A DNA stretch of 64,000 nucleotides from Oscarella lobularis. Taxonomy: Eukaryota > Porifera > Homoscleromorpha > Homosclerophorida > Oscarellidae. The DNA lies in contig NC_089177.1 of the NCBI RefSeq assembly GCF_947507565.1, forward strand, positions 1,920,648 to 1,984,647, read 5' to 3'. Every line of letters begins with the position of its first letter. Position 1 is the stretch's first letter. A program made the translations under genes and the position numbers. This document shows, in pieces, positions 24,701 to 35,656 of the stretch. The notes beneath the pieces are model-generated. The model was not told the origin of the DNA. It was given only the letters and a program-made list of their open reading frames with translations, and searched no databases.

Positions 24701-26514
24701 TACTGTGGGCATCGCTGTTCAACTGATTGTCGGATTTAAGATCAAGGAGGCAGCACCGGCGACAGCGGCACCGCTGAGAATTATACCACCTGCAAATTCG
24801 GCTCCTTATCCCAATACGGAGAAACCGACGACCGCTCGTTTTCTTCGCGAAACCAATGAGACGACTCCAACAACGACAACGTCATCGCCACATCTGACCT
24901 TTCTCGAAGTTCCGATTAGCGCATGGTATTTTGGCGCGCTAGCTGGCGTTTACGTCGCCGCCGCCTTGCTGCATCCTATTGAATTCCGTTGCATTATACA
25001 CGGCTTGTGGTACTTGTTCTGTCTGCCGTCTGGGTACATTCTTCTGATTATATACTCCGTATGTAATTTGAACGATCAATCGTGGGGCACGAGGGAAGGG
25101 AAGACTGCTGCGTCTCAGGGAGAGACGCTGACTGCCATATTTCGAAGTTGGTGGAGTTGGGCTAAAGAAACACTGGACTGCTGCGGCTGTTGCAAAAGGC
25201 CAACAGTTGACAGTCCCGGCAGCGAACACGTCGATGAAGTGGCTGCAAAGCAGAGGGATCATGGGGATCCGGATGAGGGTGATGAAGGAGAAAACGACGA
25301 TTGTCTTAGTCTTCATGAGGGCAGGGCAAAACGGGAGTACGCCAGAGACGTTGAAAGCATCGAGACGTTTCTCGAGAGAATATCGGTGGGTGCATAGAGG
25401 TACATTGTACCAAAAATAATGCGTCTGACGCGAGTTAAAGCATAACCCGTTATGCCTCTAGTGAAATCAGTTTTGCCGTTTTGACCTCTTAGCATAAGCT
25501 TATTTCTATCTGTAGCTTGAAAGGCATGCCAGAATTTTCTGGCATCACGGATATGACGACACATCGTTTCTTATTGACGTTGATGAAAACGTAAAGTCGG
25601 CGATGTACTGAATTTTCGCTGACAGTGGCATGTTTGCATGTAGGAGCTACGTCGTATTGGTATTTCTGCACGGGGTCATCGAGAAAGAATTCTTGATCAC
25701 ATGAAAAGAATACCGGATCCAGTAGAAGCGCCTGTCATACCGGTAGATTACAATTAGATATATTGTATATGTTTTATGTTTTATTTAGAAAGGAGTTCAA
25801 GAGTGGTTGGCATCGCTCCATTTGGAAGAATACGTCGATGTTTTTGCTGGGGCTGGGTATGAAAAAGAAAGCGACGTTCTAAATCTTCCCTTTCTCAGCA
25901 CTGACGACTTCCCCAAGGAAATCACGAAAAGAGGGCACTTGAAGAAACTGCTTCAGGGCTTGAAAAGAATCAAATTTCCAAGCGCTGTTGACAAGAATAT
26001 CGAAAGAGCAGCAAATGAATATGACGATGTAGCGCTTAGCGAACTGAATGAAACGGAGAGCGAATTTTGGGAGAAGTTGAAAAAGTCGAAACTTGGAACT
26101 GAGCCAGAAGTTTATAACCAGGTAAGTTATACACTATAATCAGCATTGGGTATAGTTGTGTTGTTTATGTAGAAAGATAAGCTGAAACTGGACCAACTTC
26201 GCAACTACTGGATGCTTCTTTTTCTCGTTGTCAACACAATATGGATTCTTCTCATTTCCCTTCTTCAAAATCGTCCGATGTTGAATGTGCTGGGCACAAA
26301 TATACTCGCTCTTGCATTTCTCATCGTTTACGGCGTTGTTATTGCCGTTCAGTTTCTAGCGTGTCTTTGGCATCGAGTTGAAACAGCCATTCACTACCTT
26401 TCTCGTCGTCGTCTGGACATGGCCAATCGCTTCAGTCATCTGATGGATGACGAAGACGTCGACATGATGACAGATGCGGAGGAAGCGAAGGGCGTCGGGT
26501 CGGAGAATGTCTAA
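21703..26514 (+). CDS. CHS: Chitin synthase with tandem SAM domains, copy 2 (intact)
   Basis: Tandem paralogue of the gene at 13735-20709, 1435 residues, same seven-exon plan: 21703-22140, 22307-23994, 24053-25385, 25516-25590, 25644-25742, 25789-26121, 26173-26514. All phases close. N-terminal helices precede the GT2 core with CTTMYRES (~521), TTDADVDF (~667), the GRTHPIG/YQKFEY block (~700), EDRW (24237-24248, ~771) and QRRRW (~807). These are the donor, acceptor and product-tunnel motifs of type 2 chitin synthases, so it should be active. SAM1 (~1144-1211) spans the exon 3-5 junctions, SAM2 (~1212-1275) is in exon 6, and two helices (~1334-1385) follow. The start is the ATG homologous to copy 1; ATG 21559 would add 48 unmatched residues. 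Intron 1 has a GC donor. The SAM pair is probably cytoplasmic and may cluster synthases. Confidence 0.93.
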
Positions 26515-27108
26515 GTGAGGAAGAGTGGTTTCCCCTGAATGCTAAATTCGTACTCGTGTTTGGTTGTTTGTTTTTTGTTTTTTGTCAGTTTCTAGCCACG
26601 TGATTTTTCTCACTGCCCGGATCCTTGTGCCGTCCAAGCAAGAGGTAAGATAACTTCGATTTCCGTTATCTGTATATGAACGGCGACTCTTAGTTTAGAC
26701 GTTAGTCATTTTGAAGTTCTTCCTCAGTGTCCTCTCGCTGATCTAACAAAAGGCATTTTTTACACGAACCGCGTTTTCATTCCTTACTCCAACCTTTTGG
26801 GCAGCCTCAGAGAGGTGAGTTATTACTGGGAACGATCAAATTCTGTATTTTGTCTATGAAAAACGGTGACCCTTAGTTAGAAGGACCTTGACTGCAGTAG
26901 TCCTGTGACTCCTCACATCTGACATGGTATTTTGCACCACTCCAAAGAAAGTCCTTATAAGGCTGCGTAAAAATGATGTCTTTAGCTGACTTAGATAGGG
27001 CTCGGCCCTCCCACGGCCGCGAGCTCCCTGCGCATGATCGCGTGGAAAGGGCAAAAGCTTTGTCATTGACCACGCCTATTTTTTAGTTGCTCACGTTCTG
27101 AGAAGATA
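26515..27108. other. Spacer: chitin synthase 2 3' flank and ABCG leader
   Basis: No coding frame. Two further copies of the donor/stem-loop block lie here (26575-26705, CACGTG at 26597-26602; and 26805-26885). The second ends an exon-like stretch in gagag|gtgagt at about 26816, and an acceptor-like ttttttag sits about 20 bases before the ABCG ATG. A 5' UTR intron of roughly 270 bp in the ABCG gene is therefore likely. Confidence 0.55.
26575..26885 (+). repeat. Donor/stem-loop block, copies b and c
   Basis: Copy b (26575-26705) repeats the acceptor, CACGTG, CCCGGATCCTTGTGCC, AAGAG|GTAAGA and stem-loop order of 20780-20975. Copy c (26805-26885) keeps only the part from the donor onward, ending in a shared cttagtta tract. 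Conservation is stronger after the donor than before it. Confidence 0.5.
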
Positions 27109-29911
27109 ATGGCGAGCAGTGACGAAAAAAGCCCTCTCATGGAAATGAGCGAGTCTAGTTCTTACGCGGCGCCGGCCGCTGCACGTCGACTTTCGGAGCC
27201 TGCGTTTCGCGCAACTCTTTCGTGGGAAAGCGTCACTGCCGTTGCCCGAAGTTCGCGCTCTCTGTCTGATCGAGTTGGAGGGGTCAAGAGTGAAGATAAA
27301 GTCATACTGGACAATGGTATGTTTTAGATGAGAGGGGGCATTTTGCTATAGATAGCCTAGGGATAGAGCAGCTTCATCTCCTTTTGTGAGGTGTTGGTGT
27401 CATTTCAAAAATTTGTATCGGTTTTAAATACCCATGTATTTTAGTACGAGGCATTGCAAGAGCAACCGAGCTAATTGCACTGATGGGAGCAAGGCATGCA
27501 AACCTCTATTAGTGTTGTTAGAGTTTCAGCGTCTGTTCTTTTTTAGCGGAGCTGGAAAAACAACGTTGCTTGATTTCTTGGCCAATCAAACGAGTTCTTT
27601 GAAAGTCACGGGCACAGTCCGTTTGAACGGAAGAAAAATCACCAAATCTGAACTTGGAAATGTCGCTGCGTACGTTCACCAAGAGGATCTCTTTATAGGA
27701 ACGCTGAAAGTGTCAGAACATCTTCGCTTTCAGGTAATTTAAATTTGAAAAAGAGAAATCTGGTTGTGAGTGAGTTACAGTCGATGTTCTTTTAGGCGGC
27801 TCTTCGAATGAAACAAGGTGATACGACTCAAGTTGACGACATAATGCGCGAAATGGGGCTGGAGAAGTGCAAAGACACAGTTATTGGAATTCCGGGTAAA
27901 ATGAAAGGCATTTCCGGTGGTGAAAAGAAGAGGTTGGCTTTTGCAAGCGAGGTAAAGAAACCCTTTGACGTACGTACGTACATAGTACGTCATTGTCATT
28001 CTTGACTATGTGTAGATTTTGGGAAATCCTTCTATTCTACTGGCTGACGAACCCACATCTGGGCTTGATTCCTTCATGGCGGAGTCAGTCGTGCACGTGT
28101 TGCAGAGATTGGCATCTAGTGGTCGCACGGTTTTGTGCACTATACACCAGCCTTCATCTGACACGTTTGCCCTATTCGATCGTTTGATTTTATTATCCCA
28201 AGGAAGAGTCGCCTATTACGGATCGTCGGTCGACGCCATGCCGTTTTTCAGCAAACTCGGGTTTCAATGTCCAACGAATTACAATCCTGCTGATTTTTAC
28301 ATTCGCGAGTTGGCGATTGTGCCGGGAAAGGAAGGAAAATGCAGAGAGAAGGCAGAGGTTGTATACAGAGTGGCGACGCTCAATTATAATAGTTTAATGT
28401 CATCTGTTTTTATTTAGAGAATTTGTAATGCATTCGAAGAAAGCGAACATGCTGGTGCTCTCAACAGAAGTCTTGCAGATGAAACTAACAGAGCCGTACG
28501 TATAGACCTAATTTATAGTTGCTTCTTACAGCATCTTTTGTCAGGCCGACTCGGAGCTGATTCCCTTCTCCAAGTCCAAAGGGTTTGTTACATTTCCTCC
28601 GTATTATGCATACTATGTCTAGCAATTCGAAAAAATATATACAGCTACAACGCTCATTGGTGTACTCAGTTTGGATGGGTTTGTCTACGGGCTTGGCTAT
28701 CCAACATTAGAGACAAGACTGCCGTGAGAGTGAAGATTGGCCAGTCTATCGTAAGGGCGCCATGATTTGTACCACAATGGTAGTATCAGAAAATTTCAGG
28801 TTATAGCGTTGCTGATGGGATTGATGTATTATAAAACTGGATACGATCAACAACGAGTTCAAAACATTCCAGCCGCATTGTTTTTTGCTGTTATTCAGTT
28901 GTCAATCAGCACAATGATAGCTGTTCTACAGGTTATACTTAATTACATATTCAGTGTTTTTCTTGACCTTATTATTCTAGACGTTTCCGGTGGAAATGCC
29001 TGTGTTCTTGCGAGAACATCGATCCCGACTTTATCGACCGCTTGTCTTCTATTTGGCCAAATCAATAGCTGACGTTGGCTCTTTTGCACACTTTATTGAG
29101 CCTTAGTTAAATAAATTTCCTTCTTTTTCAACAGACCCCTTTTGTTGTTATACAAGTGCTCGTCTTCAGCGCCGTGTCGTACTTCATGATAGGTAGGTGC
29201 TTTTAAAAAATTGGACTCGCTACTGTGGACGGCATTGCGCAGGTCTTCACGACGGGGCAGACCGGTTCTTCCTCTTCTTCAGTTTGTGCGTCATAATAGC
29301 CATGGTGTCTCTATCTCTTGGTAAGAAGACTTTTATTTCACTTTACAACCTCAACGCCTCTTTTAATTCTATAGGGTACTTAGTTTCTGCTTCGGTGCCA
29401 TCTGTTTCAGTGGCATTGGCCATCGGTCCGGTATCTTTTATTCCGTTTCTTCTCTTTGGCGGATTCTTTATTCGTTCGGGAACTGTGTAAGGGATTAGTA
29501 AGTCGATCTTGATACAATCGACTGATATGCGTATATTTTATAGCCCTGTCTATCTTGAATGGATTCAGTACATTTCTTGGTTTTACTACGGTTTTGAAGC
29601 GCTTATGATAAATGAATGGCGAGGCACAAATCTGAGTAAATTGAGTGTAGTCATATGTGCTCCTTTAGCATAACTTCGCGCCTTTAGCATGCTCTTCGAT
29701 CCAAAATTGCTTTTCAAATGGAACACAAGTTCTCGATCACCTTGGATTGGTTGAGGTTAGCGTACTTTCTTGCAGAAAATGAAGAGGTCTAATAAGGTTA
29801 TCGCAGAGCCATTTTCTTCGCGATCTTGGCCTCTTAGGAGCGCTGTTTCTAGGGTTCCGAATTTTGACCGCTTTTGTCATTTGGATTCGCGTTTACAGAA
29901 GTGAAAAGTAG
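27109..29911 (+). CDS. ABCG-family half transporter
   Basis: Half-size ABC exporter (one nucleotide-binding domain, then one membrane domain) that works as a dimer; the ABCG family moves sterols, lipids, pigment precursors or xenobiotics, and the substrate here cannot be read. Sixteen exons: 27109-27316, 27445-27493, 27547-27733, 27796-27951, 28016-28357, 28418-28495, 28545-28582, 28645-28750, 28800-28931, 28981-29073, 29135-29192, 29243-29320, 29375-29486, 29544-29635, 29688-29755, 29807-29911. All phases close to 633 residues, normal for the family. Walker A GASGAGKTT spans the exon 2/3 junction, the signature ISGGEKKRL is near 27910, Walker [13 protein letters not shown] near 28040 and the H-loop TIHQPSS near 28140. 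Six helices follow, with the family motif [19 protein letters not shown] and a Cys-bearing loop before the last helix. Intron 2 appears to use a GC donor. It ends 199 bp before CEP78. Confidence 0.93.
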
Positions 29912-30109
29912 CATTTATCACTTCTTTCTAACATCAAGATGAGTTCTCCTTACCACTGCCAGTGGTAGATACAGCGAATATGTCTGCATTGTTTTAATTG
30001 GCTGTTTAGTGTTGTGTGATGTGGGTTTACGCCTTTGTTGTAGACATTTTCTCCTCGGTTGTCTATCCGGGACGTTCTCTTTCAATGTCCCGTTGACGAG
30101 TATTTTGCG

Positions 30110-32433
30110 ATGGCTTTCACAAGCGCCGAGACCCGTCTTCGCGGAAGCATCGACTTTTCTGCTTATTACGAAACTCTATGCGCCTTGCAGGATTCTTGTC
30201 CGTTTCGAGAAGTCGTCTCTGGAGCGAGAAAGGGTCGAGTCGTTGTGAATGCCGATCGTTTGGCCCTGTCCGACTGGCATCCGCTTCTGAAGGCACTTCA
30301 AATTAATAAGAGTCTCGATTATATTGCGTTTCGTCGATACAGACGAAGGAAACCGACTCAAGAAGGCAAAATGAAGCTGTGTCAAAATTAGAGAGAGAAA
30401 CTCAACGTTAATTTTTTCGCAGAGAGACAGCTATGGACTCGATGCAAGTTCGGAGTTCGAGGAAGTCATCCGGCGATTGCAAAGAGAGAAGTGACGACGA
30501 AGTTATGCAGGTAGGTGCACCAGAGGCCAGTTTGATTTTTTTTCAATCATTTGTTTCAGAGCTATTGCTGATTGTTTGACTGTGACGTCAAACTTGACGT
30601 CGCTCGAGTTGGAAGACATCTCACTGAAAATTGACAACGTTCAAACATTATCCAACGTAATCGCATTGGAGTGATAATTTTATTAGAATGCATTTTCTTG
30701 TGTAGGGTATGACAAGAAATTCGTCAGTGAGGACATTTAGTCTGAAGTATTGTCAACTTGGAGACAGGTGTTTAGAAGGTACAGAATGCAGGTGTAGTCA
30801 CTTTCAGTGTTACTCGTTTTTTGACTCTTCGCTCTTCCAGTCCTGAGCAAAGGAATACGAAATTGTTGCAATCTAGTAACAGTCGATTTTTCTGGATGCT
30901 GTCTAACGTGGAAGGGAGCCAAGACAGTTGCAGAATTGATCAAAGTGGTGTTTTGTAGAAATTAAATATTGGGGCAAATTTTATGTTTTCTCTATAGTTT
31001 CAATCCACGCAGCGACACAGTCAAGCGTGGAAAGACTCCCTACGTCAGAAGGAGCCAAACCTGGACAAAATGGGCGGATTGAGACGAATAACTTTGTGCG
31101 GAAATCTGCTGTTGGGAGACAAAGGCGCATGTCTGCTTGCTGAAGCACTGGAAGATGATCTCTGGCTAAAGGGTAAGTAAGTACAAGGACGCGCTGTCGG
31201 GAGAGCATTTGTTGAGCACAGTAACTGATTAGGATGTGTTTTTATTAATTTTTCTCACTATTTTTCTCTGTCTCTAGCTCTTGATCTTCAACAGTGTGGC
31301 ATATCTAACAAGGGAGCCAGACAGCTTCTCGCCTGTTTGGGGTACAAAACGAATTTGTCCGTTCTCGACATTCGACTTAATCCGCTCATTGGTAACAGCG
31401 TGTCTGCTGGCGCGAATCTTTATTCGATTTTTCAACTAGATGCGACAGTTCGTAACTCCATTCTTCTCGCTGTCACTGAAGATTCTCAGGCTGAGGTGTC
31501 AAAGGCGCTTAAAATTAGGAGAGTGGTATAGGTATCTGTTTTTCTTTAGGAAGCATTTCCTTGGCTCGACCTGGCTCAAGAGCCTGAGACCCTTTCAACT
31601 TCTGCACCGACTCGAATCAGTGTACCAGCGAAGAAGCAGCGCAACGTTTCCTACAGAGGGCCTTTGAGAACTCAGTACCGGTAAAGAAAAGTTTTTTTGT
31701 GCTTGGCTGCAAATTTAGCCAATTGTTAGGAAACGTCCTGCCAATGGAAATCGTTCTATTGTTACCATGATTGGTTCAGAGGTACGCGGTGTTACTTTCG
31801 TGGTGCTGTCTTTCCTTCTTCAATTGTCACGTTAGACGACTACAGGTGCTACGATTTCAGCGAATACTTCTGGCACTTCTTTGTACCAGTCGACGGATGC
31901 CAAGCAAGTGAATGAGCTAAGCCAGATGGAAGCGTTTCATAGAGAAATACAACGGCTAAGAGTGACTAATTAATAAAATTTTGTTATTAGTAACGAGCTG
32001 CGTTAGGTTTCTATTGAACTTTGCAAGGACTCTTTAGCGAAGGAGATTCAGGGCAGAGCTGAAGCTGAAGCAAGGATAGTTGAAGTAGGGAGCTTGCTCT
32101 AGCTACTCTCTTTTGTATACGACGACTATTATGTCTATGAATGTATAGTTAGAAGTTGAAAACAGTCGTCTCAAAAGCGAATTAATGAAATCATATCAGG
32201 CAATTAGAAGTATTTATTTGCAAATTATTGGTTACTTTATTTTATGCATAGGTCGAACACGGACAGCCAGGACAGGCTTCTAACGGTGTGTCACGGCGTT
32301 TTTTGCGTCGTACGTGCTCACATAGTGTTCTGTAGGTAAGACCGTCTTGGATGACGAAAGTACTCTGGAGGCTGTTGAAACTGCCATAAAGAAGTTTCAC
32401 GCCTTTGTGGATCTGTTGAAGGCCAACGAGTAA
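30110..32433 (+). CDS. CEP78: Centrosomal protein CEP78
   Basis: Leucine-rich-repeat centriolar protein; in vertebrates it acts at the centrosome and in ciliogenesis. Fourteen exons: 30110-30365, 30423-30510, 30560-30656, 30706-30778, 30841-30944, 30998-31172, 31278-31495, 31550-31680, 31730-31781, 31836-31961, 32007-32084, 32149-32199, 32252-32285, 32336-32433; 526 residues, all phases closing. Recognised by the N-terminal YYETLCALQDS block, the VVVNADRLALSDWHPLL segment, ribonuclease-inhibitor-type LRRs (GLRRITLCGN, LWLKALDLQQCG, LSVLDIRLNPLIG), a coiled-coil segment with ENSRLKSEL and the C-terminal KKFHAFVDLLK motif. It is shorter than vertebrate CEP78 mainly in the linker after the LRRs. 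Introns 1 and 12 seem to have GC donors, because no GT keeps both phase and homology; those two joins and the GTGACT donor after exon 10 are the least certain. Confidence 0.92.
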
Positions 32434-33170
32434 AACATTTAATTTGTTTTGGGGTCTATCACGACTTCTTCTGCAGGCTTGATCATCTCACTCAGTGAAG
32501 GTCAAGGACTGTAAGACCTTAGTTGCTGCTGGAAGTGCGGTAACCCTGTAGATGTAAATAAGTACTTCCGAACCGGAAGATAAATTTAGCCTGCCTTGTC
32601 ATTGTCTGGCAATTCAACCTTGCCTCCTCGCTCCAGCCCTAATATGCAGCAAAATCGGCATATGTTATATAAAGGTCTCCATTTGGTGACACAGTATATC
32701 CTCGTCTTTAATCCTGTTCGTGCCCTATAATTCTTACCTCTGTTTGGTGCTGCAAACGGTCTCTTCCACTGACGCTCTTCATTATTTCGCGTGTTTGGGG
32801 GCACCAAAGAGGCCTCTTTTAATTAATGTTTACCTGTGGGTGGGGTTCGCGTGTTGTTCTTTGCTTGCTCTGTGCTTGCACGCCACGCAGCGTATCATTC
32901 AACGCTTAGCACGTAGGATGTTGACAGCAACGCTGGGTCTACGTCATGGCCCTCAGCGAGGAAGTATCCTGGTCAGCGAGGGGAGATTGGGAAGAGGTAG
33001 TTTACAAGCAGTTACTGTACTAATGTACTGTACTAGTGTACTGCAGTACCTAGAAAAGTTTGGTCTATACTAAATTAGCAGTTTCGGTTGTGCAAATGCA
33101 CGCTCTTTCTACGTGCAATATACTTTTGTCTGTGAGAGCTAGTGAGCTAAGCGTTAATTAAGAGTAAGAG
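32434..33170. other. Convergent 3' flanks of CEP78 and cadherin
   Basis: The tails of two genes meet here. A plus-strand open frame (32720-33073) has no ATG near its start and no recognisable domain, so I treat it as chance. Around 33014-33050 there is a run of imperfect gtactgta palindromes. No RNA gene was seen. Confidence 0.5.
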
Positions 33171-34511
33171 TCAGTGGACCAAAAGCGCGAGAAACACGCT
33201 AACAGACATCAAGAGATTATAGTACATTGCAAGCAGACCTGTTTCTCCGCTCGCTGTAGTAGTCACTGTAATGCTTGTTGTTTCTGTAGGCGAATTTGCG
33301 GATGCTGTTGAAAAATATGCTGTTGGCGAATATGGTTTTGAGGTAAGAACTGCGCTTGGAAGCAGACCGGTTTCTCTGCTCGCTGAAGTAGTGACTGAAC
33401 TGGTTTTCGAATTTCTTGTTGTTTGCGAAGAAGAAGTTGCTGATGCTGTTGAGGTAACAAGTTCGCTTGCAACGTCGATTACAGTTATTATTACAGTCAC
33501 TTCAGCGGTTTTCGGTGGAATGCCTATCAGTATGAGCAGTGCAATTCAAAGGTGAAGCGACTTTGACGTACAGTACTTACCTCCGTCTGTTGCGTAAGCC
33601 GTTATTGTAAAGCTGCTTTGTTTGTCGTAGTCGAAGTTCTTGATACTTCTGACTATTCCTGTTAGCCGCTCAATGTCAAAATAGTCATTAGGGCTCAGAG
33701 AATAAGTTACTTCTCCGTTTGCGCCTTCATCTGGATCTGTAGCCTTTACGACAGTCACGTAGCTACCATTTTGTGCGTCTTCAAGTACAGTAGCAAGGTA
33801 AGGTGACTTTTCAAACAAAGGTTCATTGTCGTTGACGTCAATAATTTCTACAGATACGGTTGCCGTAGCTGTCTTTGATGTACTTGAACTCTGTGCCGTC
33901 ACAAGAAATTGGTATGTACTTTGAGTCTCGCGATCTAACTCGACGGCAGTACGTATTGATTCTGTGTAGGGATCAATGTTGAAGTCTCGATCAGAATTGA
34001 CGATTTCGTAGGTAATCGTGCCGTTATCCCCTGATGCTATGACCGTTACGACTGCTGTTCCTGCAGGAGAATCTTCACTTACAGAAGCACTGTATGCAGC
34101 AGAAGAGAATGCAAAAGTCGTGTCTCTCCTTCGAACAATCAACTTTGCCTCTTTGGTGATAGAGAATGCCACGTCAACAAACAGGCATGAGGTGCGATTT
34201 TTCCTGGAGAATTGGACGAGCTTGAGCAGAATTCTGCTGCTTTTAGCTTCATATTCTCGAGCGCGACGGCCTTCAATGCGAACAAGACCCGAGAGAGTGA
34301 GTCGAGCTCGGAAATCTTCAGCCGGTGCGATCATTTCAACAGATATAATTCTAAGGGAACGAACGTTGAAGGGTCTAATCCAACCGATGATTTGCCAGTT
34401 AGAAGACGATGGTGGAATTCCGTGAAGGCGCAAGGAACCTTCGCACAGGTCGATTCTAATCGTTGCGCAAACGACGGAAAACAGCAGGCAGATAATAATG
34501 ATCATCTGCAT
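33171..34511 (-). CDS. Short cadherin-domain protein, probably GPI-anchored
   Basis: Predicted surface adhesion protein of 427 residues in two exons: 33581-34511 and 33171-33523 (minus strand; donor gtaagt, acceptor tgatag, phase 1). The start is the ATG before a signal peptide, MQMIIIICLLFSVVCA; the frame is open further upstream but without a better start. An unassigned ~120-residue N-terminal region with a few Cys follows. Two cadherin repeats then carry Ca-binding motifs: LDRE and DVNDNEP in the first, ATDPDEG in the second. The second ends in a degenerate VIDV without DxNDN. A Ser/Thr-rich stalk (about 70 residues, likely O-glycosylated) leads to a hydrophobic segment that ends the protein at ALLVH. 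With no basic stop-transfer or cytoplasmic tail, a GPI signal is more likely than a membrane helix. It lacks a catenin-binding tail, so it is not a classical cadherin. Confidence 0.85.
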
Positions 34512-35656
34512 AACGATTTGTGAAGCTGGACCTCTTTTCTGTCGTCGAGGGGAGAAGAAGATGCAACAGTGAGTTACGTACTCGCTATCGCCGAGAGGTG
34601 TGAGGATGCAATAGCGGAAGAAAAACTGGTGAGTAATCTGATTTATAGTTGGAGGATACAATCAATGGCTTGACGAGTCTAAGCTCAATTAAATACAGTA
34701 TATACGTATATGCTGAAGATTCAAGACACATCTGCGTGGCCATGCAATAGCTCTACAAAGAGGTCGTCGCACTACTATACGTCTTACCGGCAGTATAGTC
34801 AAAAAACAACTTGGCTCCTAATTTGAAAAACTTGAAGGGCGTCGTCGCTACCGGAAAAGAGTCGCAGCGTCGTTGGCCGTCGACGAAGCTCGCAAGCAAC
34901 TCTTCCAAGAATTATAATTGCTCGCGTTGTTAATTTATGTGGTAAACAATTTAAAAAATACTCTTATCCCGCGTTTTTAATTATTAATAAACAGTTTGAG
35001 CAAAATGCTGCTCCCTCGCGCTCGTACCACGAGACGAGAGAGTGTTTAGCAACGTCACCAATGGCGCGGTGTCCCGTATGTCCGGGTAGGGTAAACGGTT
35101 TTTCCTTGTTTTTCTTAAAAAGCCAGTTACCCTACCCGGACATACGGGCATCGGAAAAATACAAAGCGCAGAGATTAAATAGTAGATATTAATCTCCTGA
35201 TGCCCGTATGTCCGGGTTGAAAACGGCCTCTACGAAAAAACGTAAAAACCATATACGGGACACTGGCTGCTCTGATGCCCGTATATCCGGGTAGGGTAAA
35301 CGGCTTTTTGCGAGAAAACGAGGAAAAACCGTTTACCCTACCCGGGCCTTAGTATTGGTGAAACGTGTATTGGTGATATCACTGATATCACAGTCAAGGT
35401 ACTACGTCATTCTACGTCGCGTGAAAAGAAAAGTACACGGTGTACAACATAATTGGCTACCCTACCGAATAAATGACTTCTAACTAATAGTAAGACAGAA
35501 GAACTACAAATACATGTAAACAAAAAAAATTCCTACAAAGAATGTAAACAAAACCAAGCACAAACAATATCCAAACAATCATGCACGCGTGCTAATATAT
35601 ATTTTCCGAGCGAATTAGAACAAAATTCAGTTTTACGAACACTTACACGCACGCAA
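34512..35656. other. Cadherin upstream region and sacsin A 3' flank with inverted-repeat cluster
   Basis: No gene seen. 34512-35068 is the cadherin promoter side and is AT-rich. 35069-35346 is the inverted-repeat cluster listed separately. About 35481-35656 is sacsin A 3' flank, closely matched by 50649-50842 next to sacsin B, so it probably contains the conserved 3' UTR. Confidence 0.6.
35069..35346. repeat. Nested inverted-repeat cluster (foldback/MITE-like)
   Basis: Perfect 22 bp arms at 35073-35094 and 35127-35148 (CCCGTATGTCCGGGTAGGG core) can form a long hairpin. GAGATTAA/TTAATCTC (35171-35178, 35189-35196) lies between further inverted copies of the core. An outer 11 bp pair GTGTCCCGTAT/ATACGGGACAC (35069-35079, 35253-35263) bounds the left part. 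A second hairpin has 17 bp arms at 35287-35303 and 35329-35345. The core motif CCCGTATRTCCGGG appears four times. The outer pair resembles terminal inverted repeats. No coding frame is present. Confidence 0.75.

Noticed and set aside
32720-33073. 117-codon plus-strand frame with hydrophobic stretch
   Set aside because: It begins at GTG, has no late ATG context, no domain and no splice partners; it lies between two convergent 3' ends.
35069-35346. CRISPR-like array
   Set aside because: Repeats occur in both orientations without regular spacers, and the setting is a eukaryotic nuclear genome.
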